Notes: a model not told the origin generated them from the sequence alone. A stretch of 64,000 nucleotides of DNA from Treponema sp. UBA6367 (GCA_002437725.1 DJRF01000010.1:405001-469000), one strand, 5' to 3'; positions 33,812 through 42,149 are shown, counted from the first letter of the stretch. Made by a program: numbers and translations.

Positions 33812-34396
33812 TTAAGCGTTTTGATTTACGCTAAGTTTACTAAATTTTTGTTTTAATTCCGAAATAGAGCTTCCCTGGTTGTACCATTGCAGACATTTTA
33901 GGCTGCAATTCCTAAAAAGCTCTTTTGTTTTTATTGCATACTCCACATTTGAGTAAGATTTCCAACATCCTGTGTATTTCGAATTAGAACCTTTGTTCTT
34001 TTCGTATTGGATTACATCGCTTAATGGATAACCTAAAAAAATTCCAATTTCATGTGGAAAGTCTTGCTCCTTGCAAACTTTTTTAAAAAGCTCGGAAAGA
34101 ATTTCGTCAATTTTTTCAAAAGATTTATATCCTTTCGCGTGCAGGTAGTTTTTTGTTTTCTGCTCTGAAATAAGATTTTTTATAAGATTTTCGTTGTACA
34201 CAAAAAAAAGAATTTTATTGCCAGAGCCTTTTAATAAGGCGACTTTTATTCCTTCTTTTGAAAAATCTGATTGAAATTTTGAAAAAAGTTTTCCATTGTG
34301 ATGCAGCATATCTTTATTTATGGAAAATAAGTTTCCAGGTTTTATGCCGCATAAAGTCGGAGCACCTAAATGTATAAATGCTTGGTCAAAACTCAT
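33812..34396 (-). CDS. DUF3793 family protein
   Basis: 194 residues. Family features are GAPTLCGIKPGNLFS near the N-terminus, IFLGYPLSDV in the middle and the later CWKSYSNVEYA, followed by a cysteine-containing stretch (NCSLKCLQWYNQG). DUF3793 has no assigned biochemistry; from memory of genome contexts it often accompanies flavodoxin and metal-uptake genes, which matches the next gene here. It begins the leftward cluster, with its own promoter and a candidate operator in its leader. SD AAGGA precedes the ATG. Confidence 0.75.
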   Translation of the reverse strand: MSFDQAFIHLGAPTLCGIKPGNLFSINKDMLHHNGKLFSKFQSDFSKEGIKVALLKGSGNKILFFVYNENLIKNLISEQKTKNYLHAKGYKSFEKIDEILSELFKKVCKEQDFPHEIGIFLGYPLSDVIQYEKNKGSNSKYTGCWKSYSNVEYAIKTKELFRNCSLKCLQWYNQGSSISELKQKFSKLSVNQNA

Positions 34397-34414
34397 AAGT
34401 ATTCCTTGTTGTAA

Positions 34415-34430
34415 GTTAGTTATTGCTAAC
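34415..34430. promoter_or_regulatory. Candidate metal-regulator operator
   Basis: GTTAG-TTATTG-CTAAC, a palindrome in the leader of the DUF3793 gene just after the expected transcription start. The shape (TTAG...CTAA) resembles DtxR/MntR-family boxes more than the Fur 7-1-7 box. Binding is inferred only. Confidence 0.4.
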
Positions 34431-34440
34431 TATTAAAATC

Positions 34441-34469
34441 AACATACCATTTACTTTTTTTTTCGTCAA
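34441..34469 (-). promoter_or_regulatory. Promoter of the DUF3793-flavodoxin cluster
   Basis: Minus strand: TTGACG (34469-34464), 17-base spacer, TATGTT (34446-34441). The palindrome at 34415-34430 lies 11 bases downstream of the -10 box. Confidence 0.6.
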
Positions 34470-34548
34470 GAGAATAATTTCAATAAACATATAAATCTTG
34501 AAAATAAAAATACTAGCAATTCTGTAATAAAAGCATTATTATTTAAAT

Positions 34549-34610
34549 AGGCTGAAAGTCGGGTTTTATAGAATTATTATAGAAATGCTTGTTTTTCGTT
34601 AAAAAACTAT
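34549..34610 (+). repeat. Partial family A repeat
   Basis: Left arm AGGCTGAAAGTCGGGTTTTA is clear; the right arm is decayed (TTAAAAAACTATACAA). Confidence 0.4.
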
Positions 34611-34797
34611 ACAATCTCGCTATTGTCCATGTTGATTTTTCAATTTTTATTATGCTTGGAAAACAACCTGCGCAAGTGCTTCGGGCATATAGTTTTTAAC
34701 TAAAAGTTAATCAATTTTAGTTTTACAAAGGTTGATTTTCGCCAAAATATAACTTTTGTCGTGAGTGTGCGACACATTTTAATTTTAGAGGTCAAAA

Positions 34798-36069
34798 ATG
34801 ATTAAGACAGTAAAAGATGTTGATCTTAAAGGAAAACGCATCATCATGCGCGTTGATTTCAACGTTCCTATGAAGGACGGAGTTGTTCAGGACGACACAC
34901 GTATCATGGCGGCTCTTCCTACAATCAAATATATTCTTGAGCAGAATCCGCGCTCGCTCGTTCTTATGAGCCACCTCGGGGATCCTAAAAAGGACGTAAA
35001 GAAGGCTCAGGAAAAAGCTGAGAAAGCTGGAAAAACTTGGACTGAAGCTGATTCAGAAAAATTCATCAACGGAAAGAACCGCATGGCTCCGGTCGTAAAA
35101 TATTTTTCTGAAAAACTCGGAAAGCCAGTTACATTCCTTCCGGACGCTCTTGGACAGAAAGATGCAATCGACGCTCTTCCAGAAGGAGCAGTCGCAATGC
35201 TTGAGAACGTGCGCTTCCACAAGGAAGAAACTTCCAAGGATGCAGCTGAGCGCGAGACAATGGCAAAAGAGCTTGCAACTTACGGAGACATCTTTGTAAA
35301 CGACGCTTTTGGAACAGCGCACCGCGATCAGGCTTCAACAGCTACAATCGCAAAATTCATGAAGGAGCAGCCTGTCGGCGGATTCCTCATGGAAAAAGAA
35401 GTTAAATATCTTGAGCCTATGGTTACAAATCCTCCAAAGCCAATGGTTGCCATTATAGGCGGCGCGAAGGTTTCCTCAAAAATCGCCGTTCTGGAATCGC
35501 TTCTCAAGAACGCAAAGTACCTTGTTATCGGCGGCGGAATGGCATACACATTTCTCAAGGCACAGGGACACAGTGTCGGAAAATCTCTTGTTGAGGACGA
35601 CTTCATCGACACGGCAAAGAAGCTTCTTGCAGACGCTGACGCAAAGGGCGTAAAGATTCTTCTTCCTGTTGACCACGTTGGGGCGGCAGAATTCAGCGCA
35701 GACGCAAAACCTGTCGCAGTTGACGGAGTTGACATTCCTTCTGACCTTATGGCTATGGATGTCGGACCTAAGACTGTTGAAGAATACAAGAAGGCAATCG
35801 GCGAGGCAAAGTCAATCGTATGGAACGGACCTGTCGGAGTATTTGAATTCGACGCGTTCGCAAAGGGAACTGAAGCCGTTGCACATCTTGTTGCGGAAGC
35901 TACAGGACGCGGCGCGATGACAGTTGTAGGCGGCGGAGATTCTGTTGCCGCTGTGAACAAGTTCCACCTTGCAGACAAGATGAGCCACGTTTCAACAGGC
36001 GGCGGCGCTTCCCTCGAACTTCTCGAAGGAAAGACATTGCCAGGTATAGCTATTTTAGCTACAAAGTAG
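34798..36069 (+). CDS. pgk: Phosphoglycerate kinase
   Basis: Glycolytic enzyme making ATP from 1,3-bisphosphoglycerate, 423 residues, monomeric cytosolic. Family motifs: RVDFNVPMKDG (substrate loop), LMSHLGDPK, LLENVRFHKEE, NDAFGTAHR, GGAKVSSKI and the C-terminal TVVGGGDSVAAV. Codon use is strikingly biased to C- and G-ending codons compared with neighbours, as expected for a very highly expressed gene in an AT-rich genome. SD AGAGGT fits the ATG. Residues about 65-85 carry a charged insert (KKAQEKAEKAGKTW), common in Treponema and some other Pgk proteins. Confidence 0.97.
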   Translation: MIKTVKDVDLKGKRIIMRVDFNVPMKDGVVQDDTRIMAALPTIKYILEQNPRSLVLMSHLGDPKKDVKKAQEKAEKAGKTWTEADSEKFINGKNRMAPVVKYFSEKLGKPVTFLPDALGQKDAIDALPEGAVAMLENVRFHKEETSKDAAERETMAKELATYGDIFVNDAFGTAHRDQASTATIAKFMKEQPVGGFLMEKEVKYLEPMVTNPPKPMVAIIGGAKVSSKIAVLESLLKNAKYLVIGGGMAYTFLKAQGHSVGKSLVEDDFIDTAKKLLADADAKGVKILLPVDHVGAAEFSADAKPVAVDGVDIPSDLMAMDVGPKTVEEYKKAIGEAKSIVWNGPVGVFEFDAFAKGTEAVAHLVAEATGRGAMTVVGGGDSVAAVNKFHLADKMSHVSTGGGASLELLEGKTLPGIAILATK

Positions 36070-36079
36070 CTGAAATAGC

Positions 36080-36126
36080 GTGGGGTTTCGCTTGGCGAAA
36101 CCCGGTAAGTAAACCGCTTGACGGTT
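36080..36126 (+). other. Paired hairpins after pgk
   Basis: GGGTTTCGC-TTG-GCGAAACCC and, directly after, AAACCG-CTTGA-CGGTTT. Neither ends in a T run; they may stabilise the pgk 3' end or be part of the repeat that follows. Confidence 0.5.
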
Positions 36127-36152
36127 TAAGAAAAGAAGTTAGCCTTTTTTAT

Positions 36153-36226
36153 TTAAGGTTTATACGAACCTTAAAAACGGATGGGTCAAGGTCTTGGGCG
36201 TAAGCGTGCCTTGACCAGACGTATTT
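36153..36226 (+). repeat. Dispersed palindrome, family B (full copy)
   Basis: First hairpin TTAAGGTT-TATACG-AACCTTAA, then AAAAACGGATGGGTCAAGGT, loop CTTGGGCGTAAGCGTG, and CCTTGACCAGACGTATTT. It ends 11 bases before the lipoprotein start codon. Confidence 0.7.
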
Positions 36227-36237
36227 GGAGATTTTAT

Positions 36238-36885
36238 ATGAGAGTTATTTTTTCAAGATTCATTGCAATTGCATTTTTATTTTGTGTATCATTTGGCATC
36301 TTGTCTTGTTCTTCATCAAAAGTTGTAAAGCGTACAATTTCAGATGAATGGGTTGAATGTACAAAGGATAATAGTAACAACTGCGGTTATTTTTTTACAT
36401 CTGATGAAATTGGACAATTAAAGATGTTCGAAGGCGAATTTAAAAAAAATGCAGGCTATGATTCAAGCTGCTTTGGTTTTATATTCGGTTATTCATCTTC
36501 AAAAGACGGAATAGTTTCCGATTACATTCGTTTTGAAATCAATACGCTTGGTGAAATGGCATTGTATTCTTTTGATGGTACTAATTATAAAGATTATCTT
36601 GATGCAACTTCTGATAATAATGCCTATCTTGTACAAAATCCTTCTATAAACAAAGGTATGGGTGCTACTAACAAATTAAAAGTAGAGAAAAATTCTGATG
36701 GAACTTACAACTGCTATATAAATGGAGCAAAGGTAGCGTCAGAAATTCCTGCTCTTAAAAATGGAAAAAACGGTGTTATGGCATTTTTTAGTGTTGGAAA
36801 GCAAGACGAAGAAAAATTTCCTGAAGAACCTGTGGATTTTAGCTATAGAATAACAGGCTATGAATGGGCTAATTCTTTGTATTGA
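36238..36885 (+). CDS. Predicted lipoprotein, laminin-G/concanavalin-like fold
   Basis: 215 residues. N-terminal signal with a spirochaete-type lipobox (FGILSC, Cys at about 24) marks a lipoprotein. The remainder reads as a beta-sandwich similar to DUF1080/LamG-type glycan-binding folds (FEGEFKKNAGYDSSCFGF, YIRFEINTLGEMALYSFDG, KVEKNSDGTYNCYINGAK). I cannot name a family. An in-frame start at 36181 lies inside the family B repeat and is rejected; 36238 has SD GGAG. It separates pgk from tpiA and is more AT-rich than both. Confidence 0.68.
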   Translation: MRVIFSRFIAIAFLFCVSFGILSCSSSKVVKRTISDEWVECTKDNSNNCGYFFTSDEIGQLKMFEGEFKKNAGYDSSCFGFIFGYSSSKDGIVSDYIRFEINTLGEMALYSFDGTNYKDYLDATSDNNAYLVQNPSINKGMGATNKLKVEKNSDGTYNCYINGAKVASEIPALKNGKNGVMAFFSVGKQDEEKFPEEPVDFSYRITGYEWANSLY

Positions 36886-36940
36886 TTTTTTTAATCATAT
36901 AATTTTATATTGAAAATTTATTTTTAGGGAAGAAAATAAT

Positions 36941-37690
36941 ATGGCACGTACACATTACATCGCTGGCAACTGGAAAATGAATACTTCAAAGGCTGAAGCA
37001 GTTGCTCTTGCAAAAGACCTTGTTGAACAACTTAAAGGAAAGACAAACAAATTCATGATAGGTGTTCCTTTTGTATATCTTGACGCCGTTAGTCAAGTTG
37101 TAAAAGGCTCTAACATCATTCTAGCGGCTCAAGACTGCGCTGCTACCTCAAACGGTGCGCACACGGGTGAAGTTTCTACAACAATGCTTAAAGATGTTGG
37201 CTGCCAGTGTGTTATTTTAGGACACTCTGAACGCCGCCACGAAATCGGTGAGTCAGACGAGCTTATCAACAAAAAGGTTCGCAAGGCGTTGAACGACGGT
37301 CTTGAAGTAGACCTTTGTATCGGCGAACTTCTTGCAGAGCGCGAGGCTGGCGAAGCAGAGCAAGTTTGCGCTTTCCAGCTTTCCGCTGATTTGGCTGGCG
37401 TAACAGAAGAGCAGATGAAGAACGTTACAATCGCTTACGAGCCGGTTTGGGCTATCGGAACTGGAAAAACTGCAACACCTGCGGATGCCGAGGCAATCCA
37501 CAAGTTTATCCGCGGATACATTGCAAAGCTTTACAACCAGAAAGTTGCTGACGAAATCATCATTCAGTACGGTGGCTCAATGAAGGCTTCAAACGCCGCT
37601 GAACTTTTGGCTCAGCCGGATATCGATGGCGGTTTGATTGGAGGGGCTTCTTTGAAGGCTGAAACTTTTGTTCCAATTTGCGAACTGTAG
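36941..37690 (+). CDS. tpiA: Triosephosphate isomerase
   Basis: Interconverts dihydroxyacetone phosphate and glyceraldehyde-3-phosphate. 249 residues. GNWKMN holds the active-site Lys region, GHSERR the catalytic His, YEPVWAIGTGKTAT the catalytic Glu and flexible loop 6, and YGGSMKASNAAEL the phosphate loop. The sequence uses many C-ending codons, suggesting high expression, like pgk. SD AGGGAAG precedes ATG. A candidate promoter (TATAAT at 36898-36903) lies at the end of the lipoprotein gene, with a weak -35. Confidence 0.97.
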   Translation: MARTHYIAGNWKMNTSKAEAVALAKDLVEQLKGKTNKFMIGVPFVYLDAVSQVVKGSNIILAAQDCAATSNGAHTGEVSTTMLKDVGCQCVILGHSERRHEIGESDELINKKVRKALNDGLEVDLCIGELLAEREAGEAEQVCAFQLSADLAGVTEEQMKNVTIAYEPVWAIGTGKTATPADAEAIHKFIRGYIAKLYNQKVADEIIIQYGGSMKASNAAELLAQPDIDGGLIGGASLKAETFVPICEL

Positions 37691-37707
37691 TCTATTTTAA
37701 TATGAGT

Positions 37708-37778
37708 AAAAAACTGTCTTTAAGATAAGAAATAAGTTTTTATGAAAAATATATCTTGTTTTTTAGGCAGTTTTTTTG
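37708..37778 (+). terminator. Terminator after tpiA
   Basis: Outer stem AAAAAACTGTCT / AGGCAGTTTTTT closed over a long AT-rich region with inner pairing AAGATA/TATCTT, then a T run. Confidence 0.7.
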
Positions 37779-37895
37779 CTTTTTAAAGAAAATTTGCATT
37801 GGTAAATCTATTGCAAAAATTAAAGTATTCTACTAATATCTTATAATATATAATTGAATAAAATATGGCTTGAATAGCTGGTTTTGGAGTAAAAA

Positions 37896-38237
37896 ATGAG
37901 TACTATTGGTGTTATTCTTCTTATTGCTTTTGTTATAATTTGCATTCTTCTTGTTCTTCTTGTATTGGTTCAGGATGACGGAAAAAGCGGAATGGGCGGA
38001 CTTCTTGGTGGCCGTGGAACTGCTGCTTTTGGTTCACATTCGGCAAATGTCCTTACAAAAACAACAGCTGTTTTAGTTGCTCTATTCTTTGTTACCGCAA
38101 TTGTTCTTGCGTTGCTAAATAAAAAGCCAAAATATACTGAAGACTTGGCACCTGCTGCTGTAATTGAACAGTCTGATTCCGCTACAGATAAAAATGAATC
38201 TTCTGCTTCTGAAAATTGGTGGGCAGAACAAAACTAG
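37896..38237 (+). CDS. secG: Preprotein translocase subunit SecG
   Basis: Small inner-membrane partner of SecYE, 113 residues. Two membrane helices (about 4-26 and 55-74) are joined by the typical Gly-rich cytosolic loop (QDDGKSGMGGLLGGRGT). The C-terminal 35 residues are acidic and Ser-rich, an extension beyond the usual length of about 75-110. The EIIA-like gene begins 11 bases after its stop, so they are probably co-transcribed. Confidence 0.92.
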   Translation: MSTIGVILLIAFVIICILLVLLVLVQDDGKSGMGGLLGGRGTAAFGSHSANVLTKTTAVLVALFFVTAIVLALLNKKPKYTEDLAPAAVIEQSDSATDKNESSASENWWAEQN

Positions 38238-38248
38238 TTTTTTGTAAA

Positions 38249-38725
38249 ATGCAGTTTATTGATTTTGTAAAGCCAGAGAATATTATTGTAAGTCTTGAAA
38301 GCACTGAAAAAGATGTTCTCTTTGCAGAGATGGTTGAATCGCTAGTTCGTTCTAATCCATCTCTTAATAGAAATGAAGTTATTTCAGCTATTTGTGAACG
38401 CGAATCCAAAAAGAATACTGCTATACTTCCTGGAGTTGCAGTTCCTCATGCGGAAATATCTTCTATAAAATCGCCTTTGGTTTGTATTGGAATAAGCCGA
38501 AACGGTGTTGATTACGAAATTGAGAGTGTTGAATCAAAAAATTATAGAAGTTCGTTTGTTCATCTAGTTTTTTTGATTTTATTTGAAAAAGGTAATATGG
38601 AAAGGCATTTGCATCTTCTTTCTGATTGTGCAAGGCTTTTTCAGATTCCAGATTTTTTGAATTCTGTTGTTACTGCTGCTTCTGCTCAAGAAGTTTTTAG
38701 TACAATTAAGGAATTTGAAGATTAA
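38249..38725 (+). CDS. PTS EIIA(Ntr)-like protein
   Basis: 158 residues of the PTS_EIIA type 2 fold (mannitol/fructose/nitrogen class). The phosphorylated His is in LPGVAVPHAE, and the region ESKKNTAILPG precedes it as in PtsN. There is no sugar-specific EIIB/EIIC domain nearby, so a regulatory role similar to PtsN is more likely than sugar uptake. ATG 38249 is chosen; the in-frame start at 38216 overlaps secG. No clear SD, consistent with coupling to secG translation. Confidence 0.85.
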   Translation: MQFIDFVKPENIIVSLESTEKDVLFAEMVESLVRSNPSLNRNEVISAICERESKKNTAILPGVAVPHAEISSIKSPLVCIGISRNGVDYEIESVESKNYRSSFVHLVFLILFEKGNMERHLHLLSDCARLFQIPDFLNSVVTAASAQEVFSTIKEFED

Positions 38726-38758
38726 TTTTCAGTTTGGTATTCGGATTCCACAGAATTG

Positions 38759-38787
38759 TTAGAACCCGGACTTAAGTGAGCTATAAT
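38759..38787 (+). promoter_or_regulatory. Candidate promoter of the V-ATPase operon
   Basis: A perfect TATAAT at 38782-38787 with a weak -35 (TTAGAA, 17-base spacing). It precedes the first operon gene by 17 bases, which include the SD GGGGG. Confidence 0.4.
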
Positions 38788-38804
38788 TATAGATTGGGGG
38801 CAAT

Positions 38805-39116
38805 ATGGCAGATTCTGAAATCAATGTTATAACACATCTTTTGCAAGTTGAAAATGATGCTTCGTCATTAGTAAACGAATCTCAAGCAGAGGCTGATAAA
38901 CGGATTGCTTTTGCGCGTTCTCAAGCGGATTCAAAATATAAAACTGAATATGAGCAAATTATTGCGAAACTAGATTCTGAATATAATGAAAAAATAAAAT
39001 CTATAAAAGAATTGCATAAAAAAACATTGCAGGATTATAAAACTTCTATTGAACAAATTCCACAAAATATAGAGGCTTTTAATTTATTCTTAAAAAAAGT
39101 TCTAGCGCAGTCCTAG
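38805..39116 (+). CDS. V-type ATPase peripheral-stalk subunit (G/H-like)
   Basis: 103 residues, nearly all predicted coiled coil (about 10-85), rich in Glu/Lys/Ala/Ser: VNESQAEADKRIAFARSQAD. Length, position at the head of the operon and helical pattern fit the G/H-type stator subunit that pairs with subunit E. Sequence similarity is weak in this class, so the call leans on context. SD GGGGG precedes ATG. Confidence 0.72.
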   Translation: MADSEINVITHLLQVENDASSLVNESQAEADKRIAFARSQADSKYKTEYEQIIAKLDSEYNEKIKSIKELHKKTLQDYKTSIEQIPQNIEAFNLFLKKVLAQS

Positions 39117-39126
39117 GTGGTCTTGT

Positions 39127-40146
39127 ATGGATTATTCAAGTGCTTCTGCTTATGTTTATGCAAAGGCTTGTGGAATTCTAGGCAAGTCTTTTATTGGAGA
39201 AAAAGCTCAATCTTTATTTGATGTAAAAACTCTTTCTGAATTATGGGAACTTGTTTTTAATACTACAGTTCCGCAAATTCCTGAAGTAATGTTAGCAAAT
39301 CACATGGAATACGAGGCTATAAGGCATTTTATTTCTGCGTATACAGGGTTGCTTTCAAATTATTCTCGTCCTCATGAATATCTTGTAGAACTTCTTCGTC
39401 GTTATGAAGTTGAAAATTTAAAAGTTGTTTCTGCCGCGTTAGGGTGGGGAGAAACGAATTGTCCTAGAGTTGTGGAACTTGGAAAATATAAAACCTTGCA
39501 TTTTGAGTGTTGGCCAAATCTTGAAAAAATTACAAAAAATACAGTTTTTGAATGGTATAACAAAATTCCAGAACAAAAAAATCGATGGGAAATGGACTAT
39601 AAACTTGACTTGCAAGAAGTAAACCTTTTATGGAGTAAAGTTTCAAAAACACATGATTCTTCAAAAAATGTATTAAAAAAATACTTTGTGCAGGAATACA
39701 ACAAAAAAAATATGATTTGGGCTATGCGTTTAAGAGTTTACTACAATATGGATGATGAGCAAATTTTTAAGCATTTATTTTTTGTTGAAAAAAAATCGGC
39801 TGAAGATATTTTGTGTAAAGATGCTGTTGATATTTTAAAAAGGCGAATAGATGTTTATGAAGATTGGAAAGATTGGCGTTACGCATCCTATTTAAATCCT
39901 TATAACGAAGGGGATGTTTGGACTCTTGACCCAATGTGGATTGAACATAAATTTAGGCTTGATGAAACTAAAAATGCTTTGCATATCTTTCATCAAAACC
40001 CAATGACAGACATTTGTCTTGTTATGTTTTTTAAATTAAAACAACAGGAATTAAATTGTATTAGAGCCGCTGTTGAATCTCTTAGATTGCATGTTGAACC
40101 AGATGAAGCAATGTACGCAGCAGGGCTTGCCGTGCAATCAAAATGA
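39127..40146 (+). CDS. atpC: V-type ATPase subunit C (d-like)
   Basis: 339 residues of the vATP-synt_AC39 type, the socket joining the central shaft (D/F) to the K ring. Typical elements are MDYSSASAYVYAKACGILGKSFI at the start, RRYEVENLKVV near 100, and the helix-rich, Trp-containing C-terminal half (KRRIDVYEDWKDW). SD AGGTGGT lies before ATG. Ten bases separate it from the stalk gene and 14 from subunit I. Confidence 0.85.
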   Translation: MDYSSASAYVYAKACGILGKSFIGEKAQSLFDVKTLSELWELVFNTTVPQIPEVMLANHMEYEAIRHFISAYTGLLSNYSRPHEYLVELLRRYEVENLKVVSAALGWGETNCPRVVELGKYKTLHFECWPNLEKITKNTVFEWYNKIPEQKNRWEMDYKLDLQEVNLLWSKVSKTHDSSKNVLKKYFVQEYNKKNMIWAMRLRVYYNMDDEQIFKHLFFVEKKSAEDILCKDAVDILKRRIDVYEDWKDWRYASYLNPYNEGDVWTLDPMWIEHKFRLDETKNALHIFHQNPMTDICLVMFFKLKQQELNCIRAAVESLRLHVEPDEAMYAAGLAVQSK

Positions 40147-40160
40147 TGTGGAGGACTTGA

Positions 40161-42149
40161 ATGGCAAAAACAACGCAAATGCGACTTGTTGAACTTATGA
40201 CTCTGAAACAGGATATATCAACTGTAATTGAATATCTAGGCAAGTGTGGTTGTTTTCAGTTTCAGTCTAAAAAAATATCAAGTGAAAAATCTTTGCAGAA
40301 AAATTCTGAAAATATTGATAGGCAATTTTTTGAAAATCTTCAAAATGCAAGAACCTTTTTAGGTATTGAAGATGTAAACGAAGATGTCCTTTACTGCAAT
40401 TCTGCAACTGATAACGATAGAGACGAAGCTGCAAAGATAATGGCTGCTGTAAATGAACTTTCTTCTCGTTTTTCTAATGCTAGAGACGAATCTCTTCGCA
40501 TTCAAGATGCTTACAAAGAGGCTTTAGCTTTCTCAAATCTACAAGTTCCATATTCTGAATTGGAGCACCTTTCTTTTTTAGCTATTAGAATTGGAAAAAT
40601 CCCTTCTGAAAATATTTCCTTGCTAAAAGATTCTTTAGGCACAAATGCAGTTATAATTCCTTTGGGAGAAGATAAAACTCGCATAATGGCTGTTACATCA
40701 AAAAAAGGCCGTTTTGCACTAGACACAGAGTTAAAAAAATATGGTTTTGTAAACATGAACATACCTTTAGATTTTAAAGGCATTCCAACAGATGTTTTAG
40801 AAGGGCTAAAGGTTAAAAAAGAAGAAAGTGCTTCTGTTTTGGCAAAACTTGAGCAAGAGCGGCTAAATTATGCCCAGACGCATAAAACTTCTATATTAAG
40901 GCTTCTTCAGTCATTTTGTATAGGAATGCAAGTTGCCGACGTCCAGAATTCTTTGGAGTCTACTTCTTTAGTTTATAGAATTACTGGTTGGATTCCTGCA
41001 GAAAACAGCCGCGACTTTATGAAAAATGTTGATGACCTTACCGAAGGCAGAATCGCCGTTAGGGAATATCTTCCTAGCGAAGTTCCTAGCGTTATAAATG
41101 GAGAAGAAAAAGTTCCTGTAAAGCTTTCCCACAAAAAGTTTGTTCAATCTTTTGAAAGAATGATTTTTAGCTATGGTTCTCCGCTCTACGGAAATATTGA
41201 TCCAACTCCATTTGTTGCAGTATTCTTTACACTCCTTTTTGGAATTATGTTTGGGGATTTTGGTCAAGGTCTTGTGTTTTTTGTGCTCGGTCTGCTAATG
41301 CATTTTAAGGTTGTAAAGGTTGGCGGTTGGAGCAAGTTTTCACCAATTTTTATGGCGATTGGTTGTTCTAGCTGTGTAATGGGACTTATAACGGGTGAAT
41401 TTTTTGCAAACGAAACAATTCTTGAACCTTTTGCCCTGAAAATAACAGGACTTTTTGGAAATCCACATTCTCCTATAGTAAAAATGATGCCAAGTTCGGA
41501 TGCAGGCTCTGTTAAAGTTATTTTTGGAATATTTGGGGTTACAGTTGGCATTGGGTTTATAATAAATTCAGTTGGTCTTATTATAAATGTGATAAATTGT
41601 TTTATACAAAAAAAAGTTGGCAAAGCCTTGTTTGGAAAGACAGGAATTGCCGGAATTGCGTTCTTTTGGTATGTAGTGTTCTTTGCCTTAAGACTTGCTT
41701 TTTTTGATGGAAAACCAATTGTTGCTGATTGGGTTGTTATAGGTGTTACGCTATTTTTTGCCGCGTTTGGAGAGCCTTTTGAACGTCTTGTTGACAAAGA
41801 ATATCCAGTGTTTGAAAATGGACTAGGTTCTGCCATTATAGGAGGTGTAGTTGAACTTATTGAAGTTGTTTCAACTTATCTTTCTAGTTCTATTTCTTTT
41901 GTGCGTGTAGGTGCATTTGCTTTAGCTCATGCTGTATTGGGATTTATAATTCACCTTATGACAGCAAAAGCTGGTCCGATAGGTGGAATTTTTGTAATGA
42001 TTTTTGGAAATGCAGTTGTAATCGTTCTTGAAGGAATGATTGTTGCAATTCAGGTAATGCGTTTACAATATTATGAATTTTTTAGCAAATTTTTTAATGA
42101 AACTGGTACAGAGTTTAAACCGTTTCAGTTTCATTATGGAAATAAATAG
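40161..42149 (+). CDS. atpI: V-type ATPase subunit I (a-like)
   Basis: 662 residues. Residues 1-330 are the cytosolic arm with coiled coils; the rest has about seven membrane helices, beginning near FVAVFFTLLFGIMFGDFGQG. The essential Arg facing the K ring is visible in SISFVRVGAFALAHAVLG. This subunit forms the ion half-channels. Start MAKTTQMRLVELM fits the family; SD GTGGAGG lies upstream. The adjoining ring subunit (K) follows after nine bases. Confidence 0.93.
   Translation: MAKTTQMRLVELMTLKQDISTVIEYLGKCGCFQFQSKKISSEKSLQKNSENIDRQFFENLQNARTFLGIEDVNEDVLYCNSATDNDRDEAAKIMAAVNELSSRFSNARDESLRIQDAYKEALAFSNLQVPYSELEHLSFLAIRIGKIPSENISLLKDSLGTNAVIIPLGEDKTRIMAVTSKKGRFALDTELKKYGFVNMNIPLDFKGIPTDVLEGLKVKKEESASVLAKLEQERLNYAQTHKTSILRLLQSFCIGMQVADVQNSLESTSLVYRITGWIPAENSRDFMKNVDDLTEGRIAVREYLPSEVPSVINGEEKVPVKLSHKKFVQSFERMIFSYGSPLYGNIDPTPFVAVFFTLLFGIMFGDFGQGLVFFVLGLLMHFKVVKVGGWSKFSPIFMAIGCSSCVMGLITGEFFANETILEPFALKITGLFGNPHSPIVKMMPSSDAGSVKVIFGIFGVTVGIGFIINSVGLIINVINCFIQKKVGKALFGKTGIAGIAFFWYVVFFALRLAFFDGKPIVADWVVIGVTLFFAAFGEPFERLVDKEYPVFENGLGSAIIGGVVELIEVVSTYLSSSISFVRVGAFALAHAVLGFIIHLMTAKAGPIGGIFVMIFGNAVVIVLEGMIVAIQVMRLQYYEFFSKFFNETGTEFKPFQFHYGNK

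Larger units (their letters stand above)
34397..34797. other. Divergent intergenic stretch between the DUF3793 gene and pgk
   Basis: 401 bases without a gene. It contains the minus-strand promoter and operator of the DUF3793 cluster, a partial family A repeat, a short hairpin TGTCG...CGACA near 34760, and the pgk SD (AGAGGT). No open frame or RNA gene was seen. Confidence 0.7.

Noticed and set aside
35328..35978. 216-codon open frame on the minus strand inside pgk
   Set aside because: It is the antisense shadow of pgk, whose C/G-ending codons suppress stops on the opposite strand. No SD, Ala/Ser/Pro-rich composition, and pgk is unmistakable.
34798..36069. pgk as a horizontally acquired gene because of its higher GC
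   Set aside because: The bias is mostly in third positions and shared by tpiA, so strong expression explains it better; no boundaries or repeats mark a transfer.
36181..36237. N-terminal extension of the lipoprotein gene from 36181
   Set aside because: The added residues are the translated family B repeat; the signal peptide and SD fit 36238.
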